Shown here one piece after another: positions 41,751 to 50,613 of a DNA stretch of 56,134 nucleotides; the stretch's first letter is position 1, and every line of letters starts with the position of its first letter. The position numbers and the translations under genes were made by a program. This DNA comes from a virus, in the IMG/VR virus record IMGVR_UViG_3300028393_000083, positions 1 through 56,134 of that record; one strand, written 5' to 3'. The notes beneath the pieces were generated by a model. The model was not told where the DNA came from, did no database searches, and saw only the letters and a list, made by a program, of their open reading frames with translations.

Positions 41751-42011
41751 TTAAGGCTGCGGCTTCGTAATCGCAGAATATAACTCCTTAACTTCTCCAA
41801 CTTCAGCTTCAAACAATGCCACAGTTCTACTGTGAAACAACTTTGCTACCTTTCGCAGTGTTTTCTTTTCTAGCTCGAACGCCGCCGAACTTGTGTCAAT
41901 GATCTCCTTAATTTGCTCTCTCGCATCGTCAATCTTCGACATCTCTAGAGAGATTTCACGAATAGAATCAAGAATTTCTTGGTTCTTTTTAGGGTCTGTT
42001 AGATCAATCAT
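41751..42011 (-). CDS. Small coiled-coil protein, possibly DsbA-like
   Basis: The 86-aa protein is helical throughout: ILDSIREISLEMSKIDDARE then ELEKKTLRKVAKLFHSRTVA. Size and the KKTLRKVAKL segment recall the T4 double-stranded-DNA-binding protein DsbA, but I cannot confirm this. It precedes a strong terminator. Confidence 0.5.
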   Translation of the reverse strand: MIDLTDPKKNQEILDSIREISLEMSKIDDAREQIKEIIDTSSAAFELEKKTLRKVAKLFHSRTVALFEAEVGEVKELYSAITKPQP

Positions 42012-42017
42012 ATATGT

Positions 42018-42521
42018 TTATTCTTGATGTTGTTTGAGAAATTCTAAGGCTTGGGAAGTAATATCTTTCATATCATTTGTTGTAACGTTCATAATTTCTT
42101 TATAGAACACTTCAAAGGCTTCTTCTTTACTACGTGTAACCTCTAAATCTTGTACACGTTTTAGACTATATGTAACAATAGTGTTATCCTCTTGGCCGAT
42201 AACACTAATCATAGGCATGAATGTATTGCAATCTATAAAGCGAAGAATTCTAAATGGTGGTCTAGTTTCTGTTAGGAGTTTACGGCAATGATCTTGGAGA
42301 TGATCAATTGCTTCAAGGACAAGTTCCTTTTCTTCTTCTGTTGATGCAGCAATTTCAACTTTTCGCAACAATTCAAAAACAAAATTCTGATTAAATAATC
42401 CCGGATGAATTGGATCCATATCAACTTTAACAAGTAATTGATTATCCTTTTCACGTAATGTCATTACTCCGAGACGCCGCTGATGATTATCGACTGAAAT
42501 GATCTTATACGAGTTTTTCAT
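42018..42521 (-). CDS. Hypothetical protein, 167 aa
   Basis: Strand-rich N-terminus (YKIISVDNHQRRLGVMTLRE), helical centre, and a helical C-terminus (EEAFEVFYKEIMN). No family recognised. Located in the replisome block and spaced 6 nt from its neighbour. Confidence 0.6.
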   Translation of the reverse strand: MKNSYKIISVDNHQRRLGVMTLREKDNQLLVKVDMDPIHPGLFNQNFVFELLRKVEIAASTEEEKELVLEAIDHLQDHCRKLLTETRPPFRILRFIDCNTFMPMISVIGQEDNTIVTYSLKRVQDLEVTRSKEEAFEVFYKEIMNVTTNDMKDITSQALEFLKQHQE

Positions 42522-42522
42522 A

Positions 42523-42699
42523 TTAATTGGTTAGTTTATAATCAGTATCTTCAACAAGCCCATTAGCTTTCAAAGTCATCATCGCTTGAGTAATAGCACC
42601 TGTCGTGAAAAACTTCAAAACAGTTTCAGAATCAAATGAATCAAAGCAGACATTTCCAATAAGACAAGCTTTTGCAATGTTCAATGATTGTGTATTCAT
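42523..42699 (-). CDS. Small hypothetical protein, 58 aa
   Basis: Start set at MNTQSLNIAKACLIGNVCFD. A winged-helix-like pattern is possible (TGAITQAMMTLKANGLVEDT). It follows a hairpin at 42731-42767. Confidence 0.5.
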   Translation of the reverse strand: MNTQSLNIAKACLIGNVCFDSFDSETVLKFFTTGAITQAMMTLKANGLVEDTDYKLTN

Positions 42700-42730
42700 A
42701 AATTTAAGAAATAACATAATAATTATAGAT

Positions 42731-42767
42731 AGAAGGGCATATCAATATAAAATCAATATGCCCTTCT
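42731..42767. terminator. 12-bp hairpin, possible terminator or processing site
   Basis: AGAAGGGCATAT pairs with ATATGCCCTTCT across 13 nt. The T-tracts are weak, so attenuation or RNA processing is as likely. Confidence 0.5.
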
Positions 42768-42778
42768 GGGTTAGCCTC

Positions 42779-43054
42779 TTAGGCTTTAACTCCCGTGAAA
42801 TCGATGGAAATTACATTTGATTCTTTTTCTGAATTCACGGTATCTAATGTAGTAGGTACTTGTTCAGTATCAGAAGAATCGTCTTCATTCTCTTGAACTG
42901 GTAGAAATGCACGAAGTCGTTCAAAGAACGCTCCAACCACACTAAATTCCTCAGGAGCAATTGCTCCACGTCGACTAACTGTAGAAATAATGGAAACCAT
43001 TAATGAGATATCTTCTAGACTAAGTGCTACTGTATTTTGTGTTTCTTGTGTCAT
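42779..43054 (-). CDS. Acidic hypothetical protein, 91 aa
   Basis: Helical first half (LEDISLMVSIISTVSRRGAI) and an acidic linker (VQENEDDSSDTEQVP) ending SIDFTGVKA, possibly a partner-binding peptide. It is conserved-looking and sits just downstream of gene 45. Confidence 0.6.
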   Translation of the reverse strand: MTQETQNTVALSLEDISLMVSIISTVSRRGAIAPEEFSVVGAFFERLRAFLPVQENEDDSSDTEQVPTTLDTVNSEKESNVISIDFTGVKA

Positions 43055-43088
43055 ATTATGTTTTGTTTTTGTTTATTGTGAGATTTTA

Positions 43089-43347
43089 TCAGAATCGAGA
43101 AGGATTAATACGTTGTTTTGGAGCAATACTTGGTCCGCCAGTTGGTGTTGCATTAATGTTCACATCAACTTCTTCAGAAAAAACCAGCTGTTCAATATCA
43201 AGGGTAATACAATCTGTAGGCATACCATCTTTCAATACTTTCGGCTGAAAACTTACCCTTCGACCAATGCGATACACAAACCACAACTCCAGATGCTCCT
43301 GTAATTTTATCAGTTGCAAGATGGCCTAATTTCAATTCGTTTTTCAT
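43089..43347 (-). pseudogene. Small phage barrel protein broken by a frameshift
   Basis: From 43347 the frame reads MKNELKLGHLATDKITGASG then VVVCVS, and from about 43280 a second frame continues GRRVSFQPKVLKDGMPTDC and onward. Together they match the common phage family ...DKVTGFTGVV...xGVQPxxLKDGxPxDA. So one indel separates the halves. The second frame could start only at TTG (43319). Either the gene is inactive, or the data contain an error, or frameshifting occurs. Confidence 0.6.
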
Positions 43348-43352
43348 AATTA

Positions 43353-44027
43353 TTAGATAGTAAATGTTGAGCTTTTTTCAAGAGCAAGATAATATTGTAC
43401 TGGAACTGTTGCATGAGTCCAATGAGAAATCAATTTGGATGAAATATTAACAGTATAATCTCCAGAAATTACTTTCAAGTTTGAGATTAGAAATTCAAGA
43501 GAGAAAACACTTTTGCAATCATTATTTTCATCAATAAGAATATCAAAACTATTAGCTGAACTATTCTTGGGATCCATCACTGATAATGAAATTACGCCAT
43601 TATCTCCCTTGATTGAAACCACACTGTGCGATAATGCACTTGCAGCTTTTCTGACTTGCGCAATATCTTCTGCAGTGATCGTAAGTGTCAGATCAGATGC
43701 AGGCATTTTTACCGCTGACTTTGGAGTTGTAAGAATACTAATATCTGCAAATCGGAAATTAGCCTTACTACGACCACACGAAAATTGAACCGAGCTTTCG
43801 TTAAATTCAAGTTCCGGGGAATCTCCAGTAAGATTATAAATTGCTAGGAATTCATTCAAAGAATAAATACCAAATTCTTGTGGAAAAGAATCTGTAAGTT
43901 CTGCAATTGAAATCACATTCTTCGCTTCAGAAATTGAAGAAATAGTAGAGCCTTGCTTTACTACAAGATTTTCATTGATTGTACTAAAATTCTTGAGAAT
44001 ATCTAGAGTTTGTTGAGATAACTTCAT
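43353..44027 (-). CDS. 45: Sliding clamp, gp45
   Basis: MKLSQQTLDILKNFSTINEN, GIYSLNEFLAIYNLTGDSPE, DLTLTITAEDIAQVRKAASA and a final YYLALEKSSTFTI align along the length of T4 gp45 (228 aa; here 224). The trimeric ring tethers gp43 and also serves late transcription with gp55. Confidence 0.92.
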   Translation of the reverse strand: MKLSQQTLDILKNFSTINENLVVKQGSTISSISEAKNVISIAELTDSFPQEFGIYSLNEFLAIYNLTGDSPELEFNESSVQFSCGRSKANFRFADISILTTPKSAVKMPASDLTLTITAEDIAQVRKAASALSHSVVSIKGDNGVISLSVMDPKNSSANSFDILIDENNDCKSVFSLEFLISNLKVISGDYTVNISSKLISHWTHATVPVQYYLALEKSSTFTI

Positions 44028-44059
44028 ATTTTATATTATTGAGTGTTTATGTTAAAATT

Positions 44060-44088
44060 ATTATATACTATTTTGAGAGAATTGTAAA
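44060..44088 (-). promoter_or_regulatory. Early promoter for gene 45
   Basis: TTTACA, 17 nt, TATAAT, 32 nt upstream of the ATG; here there is a normal leader. Confidence 0.8.
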
Positions 44089-44415
44089 TTACTTTGTTAT
44101 ATTTCCGGGATGAGATAGTTCATACAGAAACATCAGATTACACAATGCATGAGCTAAATGAGAAAACCCTGATTCTGGATCATTTGTTTCTCCGCGTTTC
44201 CATGCCCAAAGGTGTCTATTGATTGCAGCAAAATATCTCGTTTCTCCATTATCGACATGCCGCCAATTATCTGGAGAATATTTTGCGGCACCATGTGTAA
44301 GTACGGCTACCATAGAATCCAGCGCAAAAGGAGGAATCAAATCATACCGATGTTTTTCGGTATCATATTTAATTCCAACTTCTTTTATCGGTACTGCAGT
44401 ATCTTTGCTTTTCAT
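44089..44415 (-). CDS. dATP/dGTP diphosphohydrolase-like protein (DUF5664 type)
   Basis: IKYDTEKHRYDLIPPFALDS, VLTHGAAKYSPDNWRHVDNG, RYFAAINRHLWAWKRGETND and SGFSHLAHALCNLMFLYELS match a 100-aa phage family annotated as dNTP diphosphohydrolase-like. It may tune the nucleotide pool during synthesis of modified DNA. Confidence 0.75.
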   Translation of the reverse strand: MKSKDTAVPIKEVGIKYDTEKHRYDLIPPFALDSMVAVLTHGAAKYSPDNWRHVDNGETRYFAAINRHLWAWKRGETNDPESGFSHLAHALCNLMFLYELSHPGNITK

Positions 44416-44518
44416 TCGGGAAAATTTGTAACTATATTATTGATCAAGTTGAATTATAAAGGATATAATTGCTGATTTCTATTTCATAATATAGAGACTC
44501 TGTGATGTTTATCTAAGA

Positions 44519-44557
44519 AGGAGACGGTATTGCACACCACACACAATACCGTCTCCT
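44519..44557. terminator. 14-bp hairpin terminator
   Basis: AGGAGACGGTATTG pairs with CAATACCGTCTCCT, followed by ATTTTA on the plus side. It separates the 44573 gene from the 44089 gene. Confidence 0.7.
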
Positions 44558-44572
44558 ATTTTACCCTACCAA

Positions 44573-44821
44573 TTAGTAATTTTCGCCAAGGGAATAAACT
44601 GTGGTAGTTGTACCATCGCGAAGAGTACGGCGGCTAGAATTGATTTTGATGCCATGCTCTGTGCGCAGTTTATTCACTACACGCTTCGGATCCTTGACTG
44701 CTACCGACTTTGCATCGGTTGCAGCCAGCTCATTTCCCGCAGCAAGGAATGCATACACAGATTCCTTTTGGGTGTACTTCGAGAGTAGAGCGGTCAACTT
44801 CTTAGTTTGTGGCTTTGTCAT
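44573..44821 (-). CDS. Small helix-turn-helix-like protein, 82 aa
   Basis: KKLTALLSKYTQKESVYAFL, DPKRVVNKLRTEHGIKINSS, then RRTLRDGTTTTVYSLGENY, a helix-helix-wing outline typical of small winged-helix DNA-binding proteins. It has its own early promoter and terminator, so it is a single-gene unit and may be a regulator. Confidence 0.6.
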   Translation of the reverse strand: MTKPQTKKLTALLSKYTQKESVYAFLAAGNELAATDAKSVAVKDPKRVVNKLRTEHGIKINSSRRTLRDGTTTTVYSLGENY

Positions 44822-44863
44822 ATCGTTTTTTATTTTTGTTGTTTTTGTTTTATGTGAGATAGT

Positions 44864-44892
44864 ATTATAAACTATTCTTTATGATTTGCAAA
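44864..44892 (-). promoter_or_regulatory. Early promoter for the 44573-44821 gene
   Basis: TTTGCA, 17 nt, TATAAT. The leader of about 35 nt is A-rich (CAAAAACAACAAAAAT), a pattern before several genes that lack Shine-Dalgarno sites. Confidence 0.7.
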
Positions 44893-44903
44893 TAAAATTT
44901 TGA

Positions 44904-46148
44904 TTAAACCAGAACTTCATCCAAAGTATCAGTTTCTGCAACTAGTTCCATACTTTCTGAATTATCAGCTTTGATTAGATTTGCATCAATTTTCTGATAA
45001 AGATCCAAAAAGGCTTCACGGACTTCGACTTCAAATCGAGCAATACACATTGAGATTGCGATAAGACGATCTTGGAAAACCGAATATGTTTTTGCAATAT
45101 GGCAAAGCCGACGAGTGCTAATCAGTTCGTCAACACCTTCATCTGCATAAGTTTTGCGAATAACTGAAGACCATGAGACCAGCTTATCAGTAAATTCTTC
45201 ATCATTACAACCATAAGCTTTCATGTGTTTTGCGAGAATATTACGCTCGATCTTAAACCCAGGATATGGTTGATCGATTGTGGCGACAAAGCGTTCAAGG
45301 AAAGCTTCATCAATAATAGTCGCTGCGGTATAATGATTATCATCACCATACCCACGACCCTTTGTATTTGCCGTTGCAATAACATTGAATCCTTGGGCTG
45401 GATGAATAATTTCTCCAGTTTGAGGAATCATAATAGGTTTGCCTTCAAGTGCCCCATTTAGTGCGAAGTATGCCTTATTATTTCCACGGTCAATTTCGTC
45501 GATTAGAAGAATTGCTCCAGCTTCCATAGCTTTTACCAAAGGTCCTTTATGGAAAAATGTCTCTCCATTAATAAGTCGAAATCCTCCTAAAATTTGGTCA
45601 TTATCAGTTTCAGGTGTAATTTGAAGTCGAATATATTCACGACCAAGCTTTGCACAACATTGTTCCACAGAAATAGTTTTGCCTCCCCCGCTTAAACCAA
45701 AAATATACACAGGAAAGAACATACGAGATTCAATGATTTTCTTGATATTCTTATATTCTCCCCATGCAACAAATGTTGGATCGATTGCAGGTACAAAAAC
45801 GCCATTATTTGAAATAGACACTATTTTTTGAGCTTGATCTGAAACCAATCCAGCACTTAATTCAAGAACTTTGGAGGTTTGTACTAGTTTGGTCACCGTT
45901 TGAAGTTTTGAAACTCGCTCCTTACGTTTACGATTTCCAATATTTGGAATATTGGAATCATCCAGAAGAGGCGTGATATCAAATCGGCCACGCCCAACCT
46001 TGAATTTATCAGGCATGAAAATTTCCTTGATTTGGGCAAATGTCAAATCATGTTGACGAGCAACTCGATTAATATCGTTATAAGAGATAAAACGAGTGAC
46101 CCCATTAGAGAATAATTCATTCAGTACATTTTTAACTTTATCGGTCAT
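44904..46148 (-). CDS. cobS: MoxR/CobS-like AAA+ ATPase
   Basis: A 414-aa protein. The N-terminal third is basic and helical; then Walker A FGLSGGGKTISVEQCCAKLG, Walker B AILLIDEIDRGN, sensor NVIATANTKGRG, and arginine finger DEAFLERF. It closely follows the CobS layout, including the GGFRLINGETFFHKGPL insertion. CobS pairs with the VWA protein CobT, and a CobT-like gene is directly upstream. In phages the pair may act as a remodelling chaperone rather than in cobalt insertion. Confidence 0.85.
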   Translation of the reverse strand: MTDKVKNVLNELFSNGVTRFISYNDINRVARQHDLTFAQIKEIFMPDKFKVGRGRFDITPLLDDSNIPNIGNRKRKERVSKLQTVTKLVQTSKVLELSAGLVSDQAQKIVSISNNGVFVPAIDPTFVAWGEYKNIKKIIESRMFFPVYIFGLSGGGKTISVEQCCAKLGREYIRLQITPETDNDQILGGFRLINGETFFHKGPLVKAMEAGAILLIDEIDRGNNKAYFALNGALEGKPIMIPQTGEIIHPAQGFNVIATANTKGRGYGDDNHYTAATIIDEAFLERFVATIDQPYPGFKIERNILAKHMKAYGCNDEEFTDKLVSWSSVIRKTYADEGVDELISTRRLCHIAKTYSVFQDRLIAISMCIARFEVEVREAFLDLYQKIDANLIKADNSESMELVAETDTLDEVLV

Positions 46149-46179
46149 GGTGTGGTGTGTCTTTTATTGGTGACGACTT

Positions 46180-46208
46180 ATTGTAGCACAATTTTCAGGG
46201 ATTGTAAA
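46180..46208 (-). promoter_or_regulatory. Early promoter for cobS
   Basis: TTTACA, 17 nt, TACAAT, preceded by ACTTTTTTG as at 17.2 and 28.8 kb, but without a clear palindrome further upstream. Confidence 0.75.
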
Positions 46209-46234
46209 CAAAAAAGTTCATATTTTCTCAATTT

Positions 46235-48631
46235 TCAAGCAATAATTTCAATGAATTTGTCAAGAAAGACTCGAGAAATTCGTCTTTCCTTGTTGAATTT
46301 GGAGAATTCCTTTGCCAATTTATTTTGAGAAGAAGTATCTCCGAAGTTTCCGTCATCGGAAGAAAGCTCTGATGTAAACTCTTCTTTATCTGAAATATTC
46401 AAAGAATTTCCTTTATCAAAAACGAAGTATGCATCATACCGATAACCATTTTCAATAATCATACATCGCTCTTTTTTAGCGGATACATTATTCTTTTTAA
46501 AAATTTCCACACATTCATAATAAGGAGTAATAACTCCTTTTGAGGAAGAATTTCGAATAGCGTTAATTGCAGTTTCTTTGTAAGATCTATCATTATTGGC
46601 AATGAAGAACCCAGTCACAGTGGTGTTACAAGTAACTTTAAGATTTTCAATCAATTGAGCATAAAGATTATAAAGTACATTTTCACAGGCATATTCTGGA
46701 TAAATCCTAATTTCTTTGCCGCCATTGATTTTCAATTTGGTGGGAGCAGCCCGAGATTCTTTTTTCAAAGGTATAATATGCTCATTATTATCCTTGGTGA
46801 TAAGCATTGAATGAGCAGCCCCATCAGAAAGAATCAAAGTATTCATCTTTTGAATATTATGTTTTGCTCTAAATCTTTTTACTAATTCATGAGCAATAAT
46901 AATAGTTTCATAGAGAGGTGTCATTCCGAGAATTTCGTATTTACCGCCAAGTGGCATTGTAATAAGATTAACTTCTTTCTTATGCAACCCTGAACCAAAA
47001 GCACACGATTGAGCTTTGAGTTCTTTTAAAGCCAAATCATAATCAGCTTTTTTCATGGAAGAATTGAGCAGCTCGAATAATTTAACATGATTGAATGAAA
47101 TATTATATCCCGGGATTGTTTCCTCTTTATTATAGTCTGTGGCGTAAATATTTCCTCCAGTAAATCCATAAATTTCGAACGGAATTCCAACGGCTTTACA
47201 AAAGAGAACTAGTTGTAATGTCTGATCAATAACACTGGTTATTGTACATCTCATTGATGCGGAGTAATCAATAAAGAACATCATGCCGTGATTCTTAGCA
47301 TCAGCCAAATTCGTGATACTCTTAAAAAGCCGATCCGTAAATTTATAGGAGTAAAGTCGCTTTGCATCAAGTACACCACAATTTGATTGTTGTGCTCGGC
47401 TATATTGAAAAACCGCCTTCTTACGTTCAAATTCCTTGACCAGAACTTCCAGATGTTTTTTAGATGATTCCTTGAATTTCTTCCAATCTTTCTTCACCAT
47501 ATCGGAATTCATAATTCTTTCATAATTATACATATCAGCTCTCCGACTAGCCATAATTTCTTTGATAGGAACAATTGTTGACATCATATCTTTCAAGTTG
47601 GGTTGATTTCCGACATGATAATCTGTAATAATCTCCTTGAGAGAATCTAGATTTTGAGAAAGCGCATCGAGTGTATCCGCTTGAAATTGATCTTGCCCAG
47701 AATAATCTGGTTCCCAATCAGAGCCTGTCACATTTCCAGCAGCAAGTGAAGAATCTGGTTCCCAATCAGAGCCTGTCACATTTCCAGCAGCAAGTGAAGA
47801 ATCATTAGACTTCTCAGAATCTTCATCTTCTTCAAGATTCTCTATACCGTTATTTGTAGGATCTTGTTCATCTTCCGATTTAGGGTTTTTTTCGACTTTA
47901 TTTTTCGCGGACTTCTCAGAATCTTCATCTTCTTCAAGATTCTCTATACCGTTATTTGTAGGATCTTGTTCATCTTCCGATTTAGGGTTTTTTTCGACTT
48001 TATTTTTCGGCTGCTTTTCTTTCGCGGGCTTCTCAAGTTCAGTCTTGATCATTTCGTAAATATCTTTACAAATCTCAATGACTTCATCGAAGGTTTCAGC
48101 AGCGTAACACCGATCATAAATTTTCTTTTCTTTTATAGAAAGAGGAACCTCAATTTGGTTACCAATCTTCCCGTGAATATTAAGCCGATCAGCGAAATTA
48201 AGTTTTCTTAGATCAGCGCCTTTAATTTTAAAGAAATCTTTTTCAATAAATTGCCGATAACCATCTTTGAAAGAATGCACAAGACCAGGATAATTCCGTT
48301 GAATCATGCGCTCAATCCGAATATCTTCTACAATATTCATAATTCCGAATGGAATTTTCGAACAGGTAGTTTTAAACTTTTCAATATCTTCAAACGAAGT
48401 ATAAAGAGCATGCCCAACCTCGTGACCAACTAACAAATCCGATACCGACTTAGAGTCAGTATTCCAAGTGGGAAGTCCTAAAAGACGCTTCTTAGGATCA
48501 AAGAATGCTGTGGAATAATTACCAACAGAAACAGTAATATTCTCCTTAGCCAGAAGTTTGGCCAGAAGTTTTTGGGATTCAGGATTAATCCTTGCTCTGG
48601 TAGTTTTGGTTTGTGGTGGTGTAATTTGCAT
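46235..48631 (-). CDS. cobT: CobT-like protein: HExxH domain plus VWA domain
   Basis: Start at MQITPPQTKTTRARINPES, because an earlier ATG (48649) precedes the -10 box. Residues about 68-78 contain VGHEVGHALYT, an HExxH metallopeptidase-like motif, with NIVEDIRIER downstream as a possible third ligand. A Lys/Glu/Asp-rich linker with tandem repeats follows. The C-terminal half is a von Willebrand A domain with MIDAS MMFFIDYSASM. This matches phage CobT-like proteins partnered with CobS. The HExxH region may be structural or catalytic. Confidence 0.8.
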   Translation of the reverse strand: MQITPPQTKTTRARINPESQKLLAKLLAKENITVSVGNYSTAFFDPKKRLLGLPTWNTDSKSVSDLLVGHEVGHALYTSFEDIEKFKTTCSKIPFGIMNIVEDIRIERMIQRNYPGLVHSFKDGYRQFIEKDFFKIKGADLRKLNFADRLNIHGKIGNQIEVPLSIKEKKIYDRCYAAETFDEVIEICKDIYEMIKTELEKPAKEKQPKNKVEKNPKSEDEQDPTNNGIENLEEDEDSEKSAKNKVEKNPKSEDEQDPTNNGIENLEEDEDSEKSNDSSLAAGNVTGSDWEPDSSLAAGNVTGSDWEPDYSGQDQFQADTLDALSQNLDSLKEIITDYHVGNQPNLKDMMSTIVPIKEIMASRRADMYNYERIMNSDMVKKDWKKFKESSKKHLEVLVKEFERKKAVFQYSRAQQSNCGVLDAKRLYSYKFTDRLFKSITNLADAKNHGMMFFIDYSASMRCTITSVIDQTLQLVLFCKAVGIPFEIYGFTGGNIYATDYNKEETIPGYNISFNHVKLFELLNSSMKKADYDLALKELKAQSCAFGSGLHKKEVNLITMPLGGKYEILGMTPLYETIIIAHELVKRFRAKHNIQKMNTLILSDGAAHSMLITKDNNEHIIPLKKESRAAPTKLKINGGKEIRIYPEYACENVLYNLYAQLIENLKVTCNTTVTGFFIANNDRSYKETAINAIRNSSSKGVITPYYECVEIFKKNNVSAKKERCMIIENGYRYDAYFVFDKGNSLNISDKEEFTSELSSDDGNFGDTSSQNKLAKEFSKFNKERRISRVFLDKFIEIIA
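47706..48012 (-). repeat. In-frame tandem duplications in cobT
   Basis: A 48-nt unit (encoding SSLAAGNVTGSDWEPD) is duplicated at 47706-47801 and a 102-nt unit (34 codons of acidic linker) is duplicated at 47809-48012. The copies are identical or nearly so, so both events look recent. Both keep the frame. Confidence 0.9.
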
Positions 48632-48639
48632 GCAAGGGC

Positions 48640-48668
48640 AATTTATCACAAAATCTAGAGCTTGTAAA
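48640..48668 (-). promoter_or_regulatory. Early promoter for cobT
   Basis: TTTACA, 17 nt, TAAATT, with the ATG (48631) 8 nt after the -10. Confidence 0.7.
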
Positions 48669-48701
48669 CATAAAAATGATTAAATTTTGAAGTTTTTTAA
48701 G

Positions 48702-48826
48702 CCGTTCATTTGCAACGACTTATGGAGACGAAAAATAAGCAGCTTTAAACGACGTTTTTAATAGGGAAACCCACACGAATCCGAAAAAACTACAAATTCT
48801 CATTCATAACTCATTGATTTGCAATG
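48702..48826. promoter_or_regulatory. Two operator-like palindromes upstream of cobT
   Basis: CCGTTCATTTGCAACG (48702-48717, 33 nt above the -35) and the perfect CATTGATTTGCAATG (48812-48826). They belong to the same motif class as 17305 and 28830. The rest of 48650-48882 has no gene. Confidence 0.5.
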
Positions 48827-48882
48827 GATTATGACGCAGAAACCTTGACCTTTTAAGAAGATCTGATCTTTTTCAAACTGCG

Positions 48883-50613
48883 TCAATTTCCTTCAAGAGT
48901 TTCATACACTGAGAAATTTCCAGGCTTGGTCACATTGATTCTCCGATTAAACCTAGAATCAGAAACTTCTGTTTTATGACTAATAATGAATACTCTTACG
49001 GCAGGATCTAAAGAATTTAGAATAGACATAAGATTTTCAATTCCAGTTTCATCTAAAGATCCATCAAAAACTTCATCGAGTATTAACAAATTTGTATCGC
49101 TACTATTTTTCATCTTCGCAATAGCTCGCCATGAAAATAATAAGGCTAGATTAATTCTACTGCGTTCGCCTTCTGAAAAGCTTCCATAACTAAATTCATC
49201 TCGATGCCTTGAACGAATAGTTTCTGAAAAGTTTTCATCTAATTCAAAGCTGATAAAGAAATCAAGAATTTGCAGATATTGATTAATCAACTTATTCATG
49301 ACAGGAAGATATTGACGAATAACCTTTGTTTTAATACCTGTATCCTTTAATAATTCTGCTATAACTTCATTATAGGTTTTGGTTTCTTGTTGTACTAATT
49401 TAAGATCTACGAGAGTATCACGTGCATCTCTAAAGTTTGATAAATCAGTTATCACAGCACTAATATCAATCTGATCTATCGTAGAATCCTTGATTTTATT
49501 CAGATCTACAATTCTCTTTTCAAAATTAGATATGAGACTTTGATTAGATCTAATTATATTCTGAGATTTTAAAAGTTCACTTAATTGATTTTCAGCATCG
49601 GTTAAAGATTGTATAGATTCTTTTAAAGATATCGAAAGTTGTTCATAACCTTCTTCCAACTCTTTCTTCTTATTTGTACATTCTCCAATCTTTAAATTGC
49701 GTAGATTATCATTAATCACTTGCGAACAAGTTGGGCATTTTTTATTCAATTCATAAAAATGATAATCATCATCTATTCGTTTGATATTATCGTTAATCTG
49801 TAATTCATATGATTGCAATTTTATCTTATTCTTATTTGTCTTATCAAACTTAGATTTGATCTTGCCGTAATTCTTATCATAATTATCAAGAAGAGAATCA
49901 TTGTTTGCTATTAAAGCTTCAATTTGTTTTTTTAAATCTAGAATCTCCACATCATATTTGATAGATGCTGAACTTGCAATACTTTTCAGATTGTCAATAT
50001 GAGTATTTTGTAAAGTAATCTTATCCTTTATACTACTCAATTGATATTCTGTATCTTTAATATTATCTTTGAGTTTTGAATGTTGCTCCTTGAGAATAAC
50101 ATTCATCTTTGAAAAAATACCGATATCCAATAAATCTTCAATAACTTCTCTTCTATTACCAGCACTCAATTGCATGAATGGTATAAAGTTACCAGATCCT
50201 AAAACAACTATCTGATGAAATGTTTTGTGATTAAGTTTGAGAATATTAGTTTCAAGCAGCTTTTGATAATCTCGAACATGGGATTCCTGATTGATCATTA
50301 CTCCGTTACACCATATCTCAAAAATATTTGGTTTGATTCCTCGTACAATTTTATAATCAGAAACTCCATTGGAAAACTCAAGAGTTACTAATAGATTTTT
50401 ACAATTAACACTATTGACTAATTGAGATTTATTAATACTTCTATGAGGTTTTCCGAAGGCTGCAAATGATAAACCGTCAATCAATGGACCACTTTTTCCA
50501 TTACCATTTTTTCCAACTATCAAAGTAGTTCTTACTTCATCTAAATGAAATACAGTAGGAGTATTTCCAATACTTAGAAAATTCTGTACAGTTAATGTCT
50601 TAAAAATAATCAT
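48883..50613 (-). CDS. 46: Recombination nuclease ATPase subunit, gp46 (Rad50/SbcC-like)
   Basis: A 576-aa protein. Walker A is VGKNGNGKSGPLID at residues 33-46, followed by LSFAAFGKP. A long coiled coil carries the zinc hook KKCPTCSQVI in the middle. The C-terminal lobe has the signature SEGERSRINLALLF, Walker B NLLILDEVFDGS and the His switch FIISHKTE. It forms the MR complex with gp47. ATGA overlap with gene 47. Confidence 0.93.
   Translation of the reverse strand: MIIFKTLTVQNFLSIGNTPTVFHLDEVRTTLIVGKNGNGKSGPLIDGLSFAAFGKPHRSINKSQLVNSVNCKNLLVTLEFSNGVSDYKIVRGIKPNIFEIWCNGVMINQESHVRDYQKLLETNILKLNHKTFHQIVVLGSGNFIPFMQLSAGNRREVIEDLLDIGIFSKMNVILKEQHSKLKDNIKDTEYQLSSIKDKITLQNTHIDNLKSIASSASIKYDVEILDLKKQIEALIANNDSLLDNYDKNYGKIKSKFDKTNKNKIKLQSYELQINDNIKRIDDDYHFYELNKKCPTCSQVINDNLRNLKIGECTNKKKELEEGYEQLSISLKESIQSLTDAENQLSELLKSQNIIRSNQSLISNFEKRIVDLNKIKDSTIDQIDISAVITDLSNFRDARDTLVDLKLVQQETKTYNEVIAELLKDTGIKTKVIRQYLPVMNKLINQYLQILDFFISFELDENFSETIRSRHRDEFSYGSFSEGERSRINLALLFSWRAIAKMKNSSDTNLLILDEVFDGSLDETGIENLMSILNSLDPAVRVFIISHKTEVSDSRFNRRINVTKPGNFSVYETLEGN

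Noticed and set aside
47864-48211. Plus-strand 115-codon frame opposite cobT
   Set aside because: It is the antisense shadow of the duplicated acidic linker; composition (Phe/Ile/Arg repeats) mirrors Glu/Asp codons on the other strand.
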